Of a stretch of DNA of 64,000 bases, positions 24,101 through 36,071 are shown piece by piece. The DNA is taken from the NCBI RefSeq assembly GCF_910591885.1, contig NC_063283.1:2527001-2591000 (forward strand), in the 5' to 3' direction. The notes below the pieces were generated by a model that did no database searches, was not told the origin of the DNA, and saw only the letters and a program-made list of their open reading frames with translations. Numbering within the stretch: the stretch's first letter is position 1; every line of letters starts with the position of its first letter. The stretch is from Bombus terrestris (lineage: Eukaryota; Arthropoda; Insecta; Hymenoptera; Apidae). Position numbers and translations under genes: made by a program.

Positions 24101-26117
24101 AACGATTCGCGGCAAGAATATACGAAAAGAGGAGCTCGTGGTATTTTCGGCTTCGCGGTTGTTCGTCGGATACCAACGGATAGCAAACCGAATCGATCGA
24201 ACGCAATTTCCATTATCGAAATCGAAGCGTGACTTTTGCTCGGCTGCCTTCAGCCTTTGTCGATGATTTGGTACGCGCAGTGCTGCCGGTAATGCTCTTA
24301 TGATGGCACGGTGTGTGCTCCGACTATAATACGCTATTCCTCGCTCAACAGCCGCGCGTTCTCGTCCACTGTACGGCTGCTATCGAGAGATGTGACATTT
24401 CAGCAATTGTCGGTTCTTATCTCTCTTTAGGAGCAGACTTTTCGCGTAACGACAATAAGAGCGATCGGTTCTTATGAATTTTTGTTGGCAAACTAACCGT
24501 TGCTTGTACGGCAGTTCATCTTTTTCGCGCGTAAATAAATAGTCTGAGAGTACAAGCGTGATTTCTTTATTTCGGTTCTTCTTATCGTTCGTCGTGCGTT
24601 ATCGGGTCTGGTGATCATCTTCGACAACGTAACGGTTGTTGACGCGCGGCGTAACATCTGTCGTGATCGTCAGAATGCAGAAGCTGAGAAATTTTCTTCC
24701 AGTTCGATCGGTTTACGCTGGGATCGAGCCCATTTTTCTGGAAGAAAAGCGCGAAGAATCGAAAAGTTCGGGAGTTTAGAAGAAAAATTTTCTTTCTTCG
24801 CCACGTGGATTCGGTTTGTATCGTTTCGAGAAATATTGCGAGTAAATAATCGAGCAAAAGTTTAATGAAACACGAGCAAATCGCTGGTGAAATCCGTGCA
24901 GTGAACGAGCCTTCCGCGAAGTCGATTAATCAATTAGTTTTTCGCTCATCGTTCACGCCAGTTTATTAAAAGTGACGGTTCGGAAAATTAACGAACGATT
25001 GATTAAACGAAATTAATAGAGACAAATTTCTTTCTCAAGATTATACTTTCGAAGAAGCAGTCCCTTGCAACTAGCAGTTAGTCCGAAAAGAATTCATAAA
25101 AATCAATTGGTTTTATCGGGACGTTACGCGAGAGTCCTCCCTTAATTCTTTACGCTCGGAAGCATCTGAATGTAACGACAACTTCCAAAATAGTATCGTA
25201 AACGTAAAATATAAAAATACGCGTGTAATACGACTGGGACAAGTCGTCTTTTGTCTTTTTTAACTCCAGTTAAAAGGAAATGCGTACGTGTAACGGTTAC
25301 AAGATGAATAGTTCGAAATGCACGGGCTGCGTTTTTATTTTTATGAGAAACGCAACGATGCATTTTGCAGCCGAGCTATTTTAAAGAAACGCAGACACGC
25401 GGTGTTTTCTACATAAATCGAGGCACCTGCTCGTTCTACGTAAGAAGATATCGAGGAAACATGATCGAAACTTGATTCATCCGTAAGATACTCTGACTTT
25501 AATTTTCTAGACTCGCTGTAAGAAAGGCTAGAAAGAAGAACGAACGTAACGCGATATTTTTCTGTTCGACTTTGCGTCTTTTCCCTACGGTGAGTTACAC
25601 GATTTTCGAAATTGAAATTACAGAAAAGGCGAGACGAACGATCGGACTCGATCCAATCGAATCGTCCGATCAACGTTTCCCTCGAATCTCATGCGGATGT
25701 CTCGAGCCGAAGAATTTGCGCAAACTCTGCGAGTAACGAAGCCAACCTCTTGCACGCGTATTTACCCGGATAGGTAGAGAAAGGGCGGAAGCGCGAGGAA
25801 CGGTGAACTTTGCGTCGAGAGATATTACAGGAAACGCGAGACGCCTCGGCTGCAAGCAAGAACTTTGTCGACAATGATATTTCACGGCGATTCCGCTGCG
25901 ATGCAACGGCTCGCATAAACCACTCGCTGCCTCTAAGATATATCCTGTCGCTTATTGTTAGATTTTCGCGAACAGGGTAGAATCGAAATAATGGAGCGCG
26001 CGGAATTTTCTTCTCGTACGTTTTATCGGCCAACCGTAACGTCTCTTTAAAACGTGCGAATTGACGATTATAAGGAGCATCGAATGTAGTAGGAAAAATA
26101 TGAATATTTTTCTCGTA
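18181..26117. other. Non-coding stretch, CpG-rich, no gene recognised
   Basis: No conserved coding sequence seen on either strand. It holds a CT microsatellite at 22517-22565 and short TTAACCCCTT phrases at about 19627 and 19818 that resemble TTAA-element ends. The many short ORFs lack good starts or family features. Confidence 0.5.
22517..22565. repeat. CT dinucleotide microsatellite
   Basis: CT run interrupted by TTT, GT and GC; about 49 bases. Confidence 0.85.
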
Positions 26118-26175
26118 TTGGGTTGGCAACTAAGTGATTCCGGCTTTTGTTATTACCGCCTAGTTGCCAACTCAA
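26118..26175. mobile_element. 58-base fold-back mariner-type MITE, family 2
   Basis: Begins TTGGGTTGGCAACTAAGTGA and ends with TAGTTGCCAACTCAA, with TA duplicated on both sides. Almost the whole element is terminal repeat, so it can form a hairpin. Confidence 0.8.
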
Positions 26176-26588
26176 TATTATCGACGTTTTGACAGAGGAC
26201 GTGTTCGTCTGCCGTCTCACCTCAGGTATTCGCCTTTTTGCGAGTAATAATTAAGATCTAGCGTTCTGCTACGTGTTGCAACTGAAACAAGGAATATATT
26301 TATCTCCGATACACGGCGGAAACTACAAAAACCTACATAAGCATTTAGAATGTGGTTAGAAACGCGTATTGCAGTAACAAGGAAATGGCAAGAACAGCGA
26401 GATCTCGAACGAGTTTGCTGCATTCGCATTCGATGCCTTAAGTTGGTGGTAAAACAACCCGAAAATGGGTTTAAGCAGTGCCACGTTTTCGAGATTAAAT
26501 ATCAAATATCTGCAAAGATATGAGCGACGCGACTGAAAGAAGAAGAGAAGAGAGGAGGATCACCTTGGAACATCGCATTGCACGTAAT

Positions 26589-26972
26589 TACAGGATGCGG
26601 TCGAATAACAGGTACAAGCAAGGCACGTGCAAGGTGATTCCTTATGAAACAATAAGAGGAAAATACGCAATAAAATTTCTTTATTTAAAGTTTAGTTTTC
26701 AAGAAAATCCAGTTCGACAATTTGAGGCTTCATTTTCGCGTCTTGAGAAGAAATTTTATTCCACATTTTCGACTTATTTTCACGCGTAGGATAAACCTCC
26801 TGTCGATTATTTAGCCGGAATTAACCGTGTTCAAGTATACTTGATAAATTTCCAAACTCGACTGTCTCGTAAACTAAGCTAAGAGAACATCTTATTCCAT
26901 ATTTTGCTCTTATTTTTTCGCAACGAATCACCTCGCGTCCTCCTGTACATGTTATTCGGTCGCAGCCTGTAC
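26589..26972. repeat. Inverted-repeat (fold-back) element of about 380 bases
   Basis: The left arm, CAGGATGCGGTCGAATAACA followed by GGTGATTCCTTATG and AATAAGAGGAAAATACGC, is matched in reverse complement by the right arm from 26970 leftwards (CAGGCTGCGACCGAATAACA, GGTGATTCGTTGCG, AATAAGAGCAAAATATGG). The arms have diverged but the order is kept. The family is not identified. Confidence 0.65.
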
Positions 26973-29916
26973 GTACAGTTTTTGAAAAAATAATGGCAAA
27001 GTTTCTCATATGCCATACACAACATGTACATACATATCCACGCACTATTCAAATATCATCGCTCTACGTCTAAAGAAGCTCCGTAAACGACCACGCGTTT
27101 ACAGACTGAACCAGAAAACGTAGGATCATCCTGAATACCAAGCCGTGGCCACATCCCTTGCCTGTCACACGGTCCGAGATGTAAAACGTTTCGATCCCTA
27201 AATATCTGCTGCAGGACGCAAAACCTAGCTCGGTAGTCTCGGTAGTCTACGACTTCCGGCTCTGCTTCGCCCCAAACGTTCGACGCTATTATCAGCCTGA
27301 GATTACCATAACGATAGAGAGCGAAAGCTGAAAAAGCTTTACAGACTCTCGTCTCGTCGCCGAGAAGGCCAATCTTTTTTCATTCGGGTCGAAACGTCGC
27401 GTGTTCCTAATATACCGTGGTCGCGTTCCCTTCGGTCGTTAGAGAGCCGCGCCTACTTTCGGCTAATCCTCGCAGAGAATACGATACACACCCTTTCCGT
27501 AACTGCTGGCGTCTCGCTGGTACGTTCTTTGCCGCGACTAACCCGAGGCGAACCGAGACGCGCACCGGCTGCAAGCAACCGATTTTCGCGATTTCACCCA
27601 GTTTACGGGCAACGAACTCATCACATTCGGATTCACCACGAGGGATTACCACGTGGATTTAACTCCTGCTAAGTAGCTTAGCTTCTTTATCCGTTGCGTC
27701 TCTTGCTCCCTACCTCACCTCGGGCTCAATACGCAAACGCATACGTACAGAACGATATCGGATTTGATACGTCGTTCGATCGTTCCTAACGAAATAATCC
27801 TCGGTGGATCTTCGTCGGCTGCTCCCGCGCAGAGCTAACTCACGCAGGTATCGCGAGCTTATGACGCGCGCGTTATCCAACGAGAGATAAGTTGCAGCTT
27901 TTCCAGGTGGATTTTGATCGTTCGTAGGTTCCGAAATTTAACCGATTAAAAAGTAGTATCACCGGCGAAATTTTACCAGTCACGAATCGCGAATCGATAG
28001 TCGGATTTTAGTCATTTGTAAGACCGCTTCTCGAATACGCGCGTTAAGGGAATCGCGCAAATTTCGAGCGGCGAATAGTAGTAGGCAAACAGCCGAAATT
28101 TCGCCACCTGATCGAGCTTTGCAAATGGAATTCAAAATAGAAACGCAGCTAGTTAGGTGACAGGAGGAGCAAGGTGTTCGTTCTTTCGCCGGTAGCGTAC
28201 TATTTTTCTTAAATATTTAAAGTCGCGTTTCAGCATCTAAGGTATTTCATTGTACCATTCGTTTTAGCCGATGTCGCGGTATCTTGCTCCTATTTTCATT
28301 TTTCGAATTGGCGATCTCGTCTCGTCGCTCGTCGATTAGATCAGATTAGATTTTGCGACAAGGTAGCGTAGCGAAAGATAGCTTTCTGCTCTGAATTTCG
28401 TCTCCTTACGTAGATACTCGTCGACGAAATTGGGAACGTATTTGTCAGAGGTAGAGTCATCGAGCGAAAGCAAAGAAAATCGCAAGATGTCGCTTGTTCT
28501 ATACGTGACGATCAATTTTCGAACGTTGTAATGGGGAAAATGAGTTGGATGAGCCGTGTGCTTCAGATAGTACACGTCTATATCTCGAAGTAAAAAATTT
28601 GCATACGTCTTTTGTATTCAGATTCGTCATTTGTCTGATACTTGTATACGTATAAATGACGCATAGAAGACGAATAATACGGGAATTTTCTCGCTAAAAC
28701 CGAGGCAGCGAAATTAGAAACATTTTTTTACAACTGTAAACCACACCAACATTTACATATACATTTTTTACTCTATTTGCATCAACTTTTACAAAACGTT
28801 GGTTACGGATCTTCGTTCCACTAAGCTTGCGAGCTAATTATACCAGTCTTTTCGGATTAAAAAATCGATTTAGTTTTGGAAAAATGGTAGAAGAACGAAC
28901 ATTGCGAATTTTCCTATGTAACAGGGATAAATTTGGCAAGTTTCACGATCGAACGTTTACAAATTACGGAAAGTGATTGCAAGCTTCCAGATGGAATTCC
29001 ATAAAAGCGTATTAATTATGAAAATATTAATGAATATTCAGGAATCAGCGGGGACTTACGAATCGTTACAAATTTCCATAGATATACAAATGTTATGCCA
29101 GAGTTTCGTGGAAATTTCGCTTTTAGAGCGAACGTATGCACCCTGTTTCCAGCACCAAACGCGAAATATTTAACACAGCGACCAATTATTATTCGTTAGA
29201 TTATATTATCTGTCATCTATCACTTTCGTATAATTAACACGCTAAGCTTGCTTGAATAAATTAACGCTATAATCTCATATCTAGAGAAAAAATGCAGCTT
29301 AGCACGCCCCTTTGGCCTCGATGTTTCAAATAACGATTAAAACCTAAGCCAAGCAGACGAGCGCTTGCGTTTTCATTTGTTTCTGCAGCAAGCAGCTAGT
29401 CGCATCCTCTATATCCTCTAATCCGCTCCTATCAGCTCGAGTATTTCAGGATGATCCGCCAACGATCAGCCGCGCGGTTCTGCTTAATCGTAACGAGTAA
29501 ACGGCTGCTGGCGCATACCGAAAACCGCGGCAGCTTCGTAGTTCCGCGAGAAGCGAGCTGATAACTCGCGGATGAGACGCGAAAAGCGGGAAAAAGCGCG
29601 TGAAAGATACGCGTGGCGAGTGCCGCGCGATCGAGAGATCAAGTTGACTACAAAAATTCACTTTACAATGAAATATTCTTTTTCATTTTCGTAATCGTAT
29701 GGAAATACTTACCAAACGATACGAAATTTAATATATTTCAATCTAATTGATTGGCATGAAAGTGCGATAAGAAATACAAATTTTCCAGCCACTTTACACA
29801 GTTGCTGGAAGCTGTAACTTGGATATCGACAGACGACCAAAGTGAAACATCGTCTTCTCGAAGAAATGAGAGAAAGAGAGATTATCAATGAACAATTATA
29901 TTGTGCAAGAGAGATG
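26973..29916. other. Non-coding stretch, no gene recognised
   Basis: Mixed CpG-rich and AT-rich DNA with no recognisable coding exon or repeat copy. A strong minus-strand donor (TTTGGTAAGTATT) lies just downstream at about 29713. Confidence 0.45.
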
Positions 29917-30107
29917 CGTTAGATGCGAGATTTGTTCTCATTTCTTTGACAGAGACGTTTAATTGTTCAATGGGGCACTTTTTATTTCAAAGTATCTTCT
30001 ATTTATCGGTTATATTCAAAATGCCCTGATCTTCGTTCAATTTTTACAATTGTAACAAGTTGAAGCGCTCCGGTCACCAGTGACCACCGCGGCAGTCAAA
30101 GTGTCAA
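29917..30107 (+). mobile_element. piggyBac-like non-autonomous element, partial copy C
   Basis: Only the right part of the element is present, from GTTAGATGCGAGATTTG to GGCAGTCAAAGTGTCAA. The terminal TTAA has become TCAA. Same orientation as copies A and D. Confidence 0.75.
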
Positions 30108-31254
30108 GGATCCTAGCCTAGCCTTTTCTTTCAAAGCGATCGAGAAGAATTGGGAAGGACATGCAACAGGAAAATGAAACATCGTAATTGTTAAAGTTAA
30201 AGCAACGTTACACGCTGTTCCTTACGATCGGTCAATGTTCGAGCCCACTCGCGCGACCTACTTGATCCCATCGCTGGGTTGCGGGGTTAAACGGTGGACG
30301 CGCGTTCTTCTCTTCTCGAGCACTTATCGAGTACAACGCCTTCGTTGGCGGAAATTCCTTGGCTCGTTAAAAGCCACGACGCAACAGAATTGCGGCTAAT
30401 CCGCGAGATCGGCCAAAGAGTACCGCGTTGGTTGGCGCGAGCACGATCGTATCGTCGTCTCTGCTGGAACTGCGGGTGCATGCGACTGCGTCACGACACC
30501 AGCTCACGCTGGAAAAAACTTCGGCGTGGCCGCGCAACGACAGCTTAATCCTTGTCACGACGAGAAAAGAAAAGGTAAATGGCTCGCAACAAAGGTTTAA
30601 TAACGCGGCATAGAGCATTCCTTTTGTGTTTTCAGCGCTGGCCAAGCTAGATCAAGCCACGTTGCAAGTAACATTTTCATCAAGCTTTTACAGTCGGTCG
30701 TTGCATATTGTATTACTTTTCCCATTCTCGTTTGAAAACCGGCCAGACAACAGGGACACGCTATTCCGCGGCAAAAAACACGGCAGCGGCCAATGAGAGA
30801 CGCTACGTACGGGTTTAGAGACAACAGAGAAGCTATTTCCGCGTGAAAAAAGAAGACATCATTGACGAGATTAAAAAGTATAAATGTCGAGTATCGAACA
30901 AGCGTATTCTTTTTTTACGCTCGTCCACCGGCCTGGTCAAGAATTTTAATCTTCCTTGTTCGATAACCAAAGATATATATATATACGGAGGAAAATGAGT
31001 TAGTCGAAACGAGGATGAAACAATCATCGTACGTGTTTAATCGAGTTAAGAAGCGGGCAGAGGAGGACGTGTCTTCTCTGCGAGTTTCTAAAGATAGATT
31101 CCTTTCATTGACTTAGCTTTCGGTACGTGGGTATACAAGCGCGAGGCACGTTCTGCGAAAATTTGATTAGGAAATAACGAAAGTTAAACGAAGAATTCGG
31201 GATGAACGATTTATATTCGATTTCTCACGTTGCTGGTATCGATCGATGAAGATA
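30108..31254. other. Non-coding stretch, no gene recognised
   Basis: Contains a CpG-rich part around 30240-30560. ORFs there occur on both strands in overlapping positions and show no family features. Confidence 0.45.
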
Positions 31255-31411
31255 TTAGCTTGTCCGAGAAGTTTCTTTCGTTTCGTTAGTGAAATAATAG
31301 ATGCACAACATTTTTTCTTTTATATCATTTTATGGATTTATGTACGATCCGTTTCGTGATCCACATCTACCTCTTCCTTATCGAACGAAAGGAACTTTCG
31401 GGACAACCTAA
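31255..31411 (+). mobile_element. Mariner-derived MITE, family 1, copy b
   Basis: TTAGCTTGTCCGAGAAGT at the left and GGACAACCTAA at the right. A TA precedes the left end; the right flank reads TG. The internal GAAATAATAGATGCACAA block is shared with copy a. 157 bases, no ORF. Confidence 0.75.
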
Positions 31412-33049
31412 TGCTTGCAACTTTTTATCGATAATACACACATATTGCTAATCAAATCGTAGTTGCGTGTATGCGCAGCTAGAATTAAATTTTGATAAAT
31501 TTGAAACGCGAAGTTTATGCTCGATGGCTTGAAAATTGATCAATTTTAAACGCAAAACTTGAAACGCAATTCTCTCGAAACGTGACTTTTCGCAACTATC
31601 GGCACAATAATTTCCTCACAGCTTTCGGTAATTCTTTACGAGATATTTTTTCCACGTTTTTTCAATTTTTCAGGCTCAATTTCGTCGTGATTACGTACGA
31701 ATACCGTCGTAACGATATAGGTGGATATTTCCGGGTAAAAGTCCTGTCGTGGAAAAATAGGAGAACCCGACGTCGCGGCTTTTTCGTTTCTCTTCTTTGA
31801 CGTATATCCCAGCTCGAAAGTCCTAGGATAGTTACTAGATCGCTTCAAAGCTGAAACAAGTTAACTAATCCTCAAAAAGGATAAGAAGATAATTGACTTG
31901 GTACTTTGTATGGTAAAGAAAGTACCTCAAGTGTTACTGTATCAAAACTTGCATAAAGTATAGCATCCGAGGTGGAACATTCTTTATCCGCCTTTGCGCA
32001 TATTTTACGTCGCTGAAGTCAAAAATAGGGACCATTTTTCATTGAAATTCGAACGGTTTCGAAAATTCGACCGCGTCGAAGTTGGTTAGCGGAAGCCTTA
32101 GCTGTAAAAATTCGCGTAAGATTATACAGGGCGATAAGCGTTGAGCGGGAAAATATACGATGGCTCATCCAATGCCATTGCTTCGAATGCCAATTTTATC
32201 GCTCGTAGCTGTACGTGTGTGCACGACAGCCGGAAAATAAAAAGTAACCGAAACCTAATCCGACTATACTCGTCGATACTAATTCGAACACGTACAGAGC
32301 GAAACGAGTTAAGAGTAGCGAATTTGAAAAACGAGTTGAGCGAAATTTGATACGTCTCATATTCGTGAAAAACGATCCTCGTTTTAAAATTCGTTTCAGA
32401 AATCCTAGAAAAGCGTAGGTAGTTAGCCTGTCACTTTTTAAATCTCCAATTTTTTGTTATCGTTTCTACGTCTCTTCTATATCGTCCCGAAGAAGCAACG
32501 AACTATCTCGAAAGGCTTGAGAAAGCGAATGAGATCGAGAAAGAGAATTTAACCAGCCCATTTTTTTGAAAATACGACACGTAGACGCTGTCTTGGACTG
32601 TTCTAGTCGCTTAAACATTGTTCCAAAGTGTTTAGTTTAGGATACAAATTACGAAAATAATCCGACGATACTATGCAATGAAGGTTCGTCATGCACCTCC
32701 AGACATCGCCGTCAGACTACATCGCAAGTAATCTATCAGCCGAGAATTTATCGCTCGTTAATCGTATCGTGTTACGCTAATTATGCGAACATGTTGCAAA
32801 AATGCACGTTACGAACATATTACATATCGAACCGAGAACCTCCTCCTTTCTCCCAAGACAATTAAACAAAAATTCTTCCAAATTCAACTCCACCTTCGTA
32901 CAGGCTACAAAGTGTCGTTCTAACTGAATATCTTACCAGTCCGGATACCGACAGGCCAAACATCGATATTCATAAAATGCATACGACGTTTCAAGTCCGC
33001 CGTCTACTCGTGAGATACTGGAGTTTCATTAACCGTTTCAATGCCATGG
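31412..33049. other. Non-coding stretch, no gene recognised
   Basis: Mixed-composition DNA between two repeat regions; nothing supported. Confidence 0.45.
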
Positions 33050-33510
33050 GTTTATAACAGTAGAACTACCGATAGTTAACACTAGAACTGTTGTATCTTA
33101 TATTTTTGTTCCGCAATGATGTAATAACTTACGATTAACTCTAATAACTCTATACTATAATAACTCTAACGATAAATAAAAGAATAACATAATGAGTTTT
33201 ATTTTCTTTTTTATGTATTCAAACTGAAAATAATTTTGTATCAAGGCTACTTATACCAATACCAGTCGAAATGACTGGCATTCGTCAAAGCGTAAAAGGG
33301 TGCTGCTATCTGTTTATCGAAACCCAATTAACCAGTTTCCTCGTTTCGTACAACTTGCCATACGTTTTCTAAATTATTACTGCGTATCGTTCGATATGAC
33401 GATATCAGTTATCAGGAAAATTCCGGATCGGACGCTAAATCGCCAGATGCTGACACTAGCAATACCACACCGGTGAAAATGACTGGTTCTACAATTTTAT
33501 AAATGTGCGA
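33050..33510. repeat. Degenerate TTAA-element remnants
   Basis: Contains GTTAACACTAGAACTG at 33075-33090, a palindrome CCAGTCGAAATGACTGG at 33262-33278 and a related phrase CCGGTGAAAATGACTGGT at about 33470. Repeated GACTGGT palindromes near TTAACACTAG ends suggest decayed piggyBac-type elements. Boundaries are uncertain. Confidence 0.35.
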
Positions 33511-33639
33511 CACAGTTCACCAGAGTACGCGAACAGCGTGATCGGGATGCGAGGCGCTAAAACGATTAAAACGGTAGAAAGCTTGTCCTTGGGCGTCCGA
33601 GCGAAGATGTACACGTGATACAATGACACGTTCCGTTAC

Positions 33640-34000
33640 GATTCTCGCTGTGAAGGATAGGCAGCGAGAAAATGAAACGAAGGGAATAATTCGAGGGTCA
33701 ACCGTACCTTGGCCCGAGCGGCTATTTCGAATCCGCGAAAGTTGACCGACGATGGAAGGCAGCGGTTAGGTCGGCGGCCACGGTGGCTGCCACGGTGAAG
33801 GTACCAGTGACAGTGACAGTGTAGTGGTGTGGTGTGGTGGAGCTGCAAAAGGCGACTCCGAATAAGAGGGCCGTCACAGTCGGCCGAGAGTTGGCGAATA
33901 ATTACAGAGCAGAGTTACAGGCTTCTCTGTACTTTTCTAACGGCTCTCATTCGCAAGTATAAAAGCGAACGCGAACGTGGAGAGTGTGGTGCAAGTTAGC
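33640..34000. promoter_or_regulatory. Candidate promoter region with TATA box on the plus strand
   Basis: CpG-rich patch with GTGACAGTGACAGTG and GGTGTGGTGTGG simple repeats at 33804-33841, then TATAAAAG at 33958 on the plus strand. On the minus strand a GC-rich block ends in CCAAG followed by donor-like GTACGG at about 33707, so a divergent minus-strand 5' UTR exon is possible. No start codon can be assigned on either side. Confidence 0.3.
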
Positions 34001-34735
34001 AGGCGGTGTTCGCAAAGTAGTAGGGTCGCCTGTCCAAGTTAACACGAGCAACCCTCTTTCCAACTCTTGGCTTCTGCGCCGCGCAAGTTCACTCCGCTCT
34101 TATCGAGTCGTGGTGGTCTGTGGTCTTCTTCGAACGTGTCACACGAACCAGGCACATCGAAAACAGAGTGGAGTTGCGCACCTTTTCAGGCCGTGTTGCT
34201 CTTCTTTCCAAAACTTTCGAAATATGTAGATTCGCACGCGTTTGTGCAACGTGCAACGATCGTGTCGTTCGTTGATACTTGGGTTCCTAACTAGTTTCTC
34301 GACATCTTCTTCCACGCGGTACTTGTCCTCCCTCTTTATCTCGTAGAAGCTCGTGTATCTACGTATTGCAATTCTTTTTTGCCGCGTACGCCAAGACGAT
34401 GTTTCAGCTGCTTCGAAAGCAATCGAAGGATGATCGTAAGTGGCTACTGTGATACCCACTTCGCCGCATATGAGAGCTGATCTGCAGCTACGTCTCGACG
34501 TAAGTAGATCATCTTGTGGAGATCGCTTTGGAACGAGGAACGTGAGAGAAAAATCAACGATTCCAGTATTAGTACGATTATATAGATGAGATGGGATCGT
34601 TTACAACTGGAAGAAGGCTACTCGAAGAATAAAACGTCGTTTCTAACGTCCGAATCGAATCCATAAACATTCCATTCGTAACATGATATTCCTATTCATA
34701 TTTTGAAATATTCTTATTTCGCGATACCTTGTGTA
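34001..34735. other. Stretch downstream of the TATA candidate
   Basis: Plus-strand frames are open for up to 81 codons but lack a usable ATG. It could be transcribed leader or non-coding RNA if the TATA box is real. Confidence 0.3.
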
Positions 34736-34954
34736 TTAAATTTTCCGTAAAGTGTATTCCTTCCTCGAACCTTCCTGTTTTTTTATAACAGCGCACCTTC
34801 GTAGAAACGTGAAACCAAGTCTGCGAAATGTCGCAGAGTTTAACTCAACGGAACAAAATGGATCGTACGTAATTCGACAAAATAATATAAACCAAAAAAC
34901 GTTGTGCGTCTATTATTTCCTCATAAAACGAAAGAAACTTCTCGGACAACCTAA
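34736..34954 (+). mobile_element. Mariner-derived MITE, family 1, copy c
   Basis: Decayed left end (TTAAATTTTCCGTAAAGTGT) and a well kept right end (TCTCGGACAACCTAA). It shares the internal CACCTTCGTAGAAACGTGAA phrase with copy e and AAAATGGATCGTACGTAATT with copy d. Confidence 0.7.
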
Positions 34955-35806
34955 TAAATAAACACCGCCAGCCACAAATATTGGAACACTTACCCTTTAT
35001 ATTTACCGAACAACCTCAACGAATTTTATTTCGTATAATCTTTTTTTGCATCATAAGCCACGTGCGACGCAAGTGGAACGACAGACGCATAATAAAATAG
35101 TTACGCGGCAGAAGCAATGGAAAGTATTTAATTCGTATCTGCTGTACATCTACGTACAACGCTAGTTATGGTCGGCAGTGTAGCTGCGTTAAAAGAAGTT
35201 GAAATATCGCTCACGTAGCCCTAATGGATAACCGCTCTTTCTCTTTCGCGAGTCCTGTACACGTTTATTTTATTTCTTCCAATTTTGAACCGTAGCGAGC
35301 GTATTAACGAGCAACCTTTTTCGCCAAGCGACACTGCGAATACCGAAGAAGGCAAGAAGCAGGTAAAGAATCGAAGGAAACGGATGTCGCTTATCAACGA
35401 TAGCTGATCGTTAGTAGCCTCGTACTAGTCGTTCGTCTCTGAGAGCGCCTTTAATTTCGACATCCCAATTACCCATCGATCCACGACAACCTAGAATTGG
35501 CCGACTTTTATACAGGTGTCATACGTGAACGTACGAACGAACGGAAGCACCCGCTGTACAATTTCCTTTGCAATCTCGCGATTCCGGCGATGCGTTTAAT
35601 CGTACAGCAGCACGCTCCAGACACCTACTTACTTACGACTGACGCATGCGACAGTTGAGAAAATCGTTTAGAAGCTTTGCTTCCTTAACGCTTAGCCGAC
35701 CGAACGAGGAGATCTCCTCTCTGTGAAGAAGATCGCTGCGTGACCGAACAGGGAGATCTCTCTTTTTGACTTTAGCAAAGCGTTTTCTTCTTTGTTGTTG
35801 TTATTT
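34955..35806. other. Non-coding stretch, no gene recognised
   Basis: Nothing supported on either strand. Confidence 0.4.
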
Positions 35807-36071
35807 ATCGAGATATGTATAATTTTGCGTGCTAGATTAGATTGGCCGCGTAGTAGTGACACGCGTATGTGAACATAAATGTGCGGAAGTATGTGTGTGC
35901 GCGACGTCTCGAAAAACAGATGTAACTGTTCCGTTGGCAGTCTGGTATGAAAGATGGCGAGACAAAGAGAGTGCTGAGAGGCGTGCAAACGACGAAGATC
36001 CTGGAAATCGTTTATTAAATAAATCTAAAACTATTTTAATATGAATTCTAAGTGTAACATTAGCGTTCCTT
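35807..36071 (+). repeat. Dispersed direct repeat, copy 1
   Basis: About 265 bases that recur at 39258-39530 in the same orientation. Shared blocks include ATCGAGATA, GCCGCGTAGTAG, GACACGCGTATGTGAA, AAGATGG, GAGACAAAGAGAG, GACGAAGATCCTG and the AATAAATCT tail ending in ATTCTAAGTGTA. It may be a solo LTR or a retroelement 3' end; the type is not established. Confidence 0.6.

Noticed and set aside
25689..26129. Minus-strand ORF of 146 codons
   Set aside because: Overlaps another open frame on the same strand and the end of a mariner-type MITE; no domain.
33715..33745. TTTCGAATCC phrase resembling a tRNA T-arm
   Set aside because: No A box or paired acceptor stem found around it.
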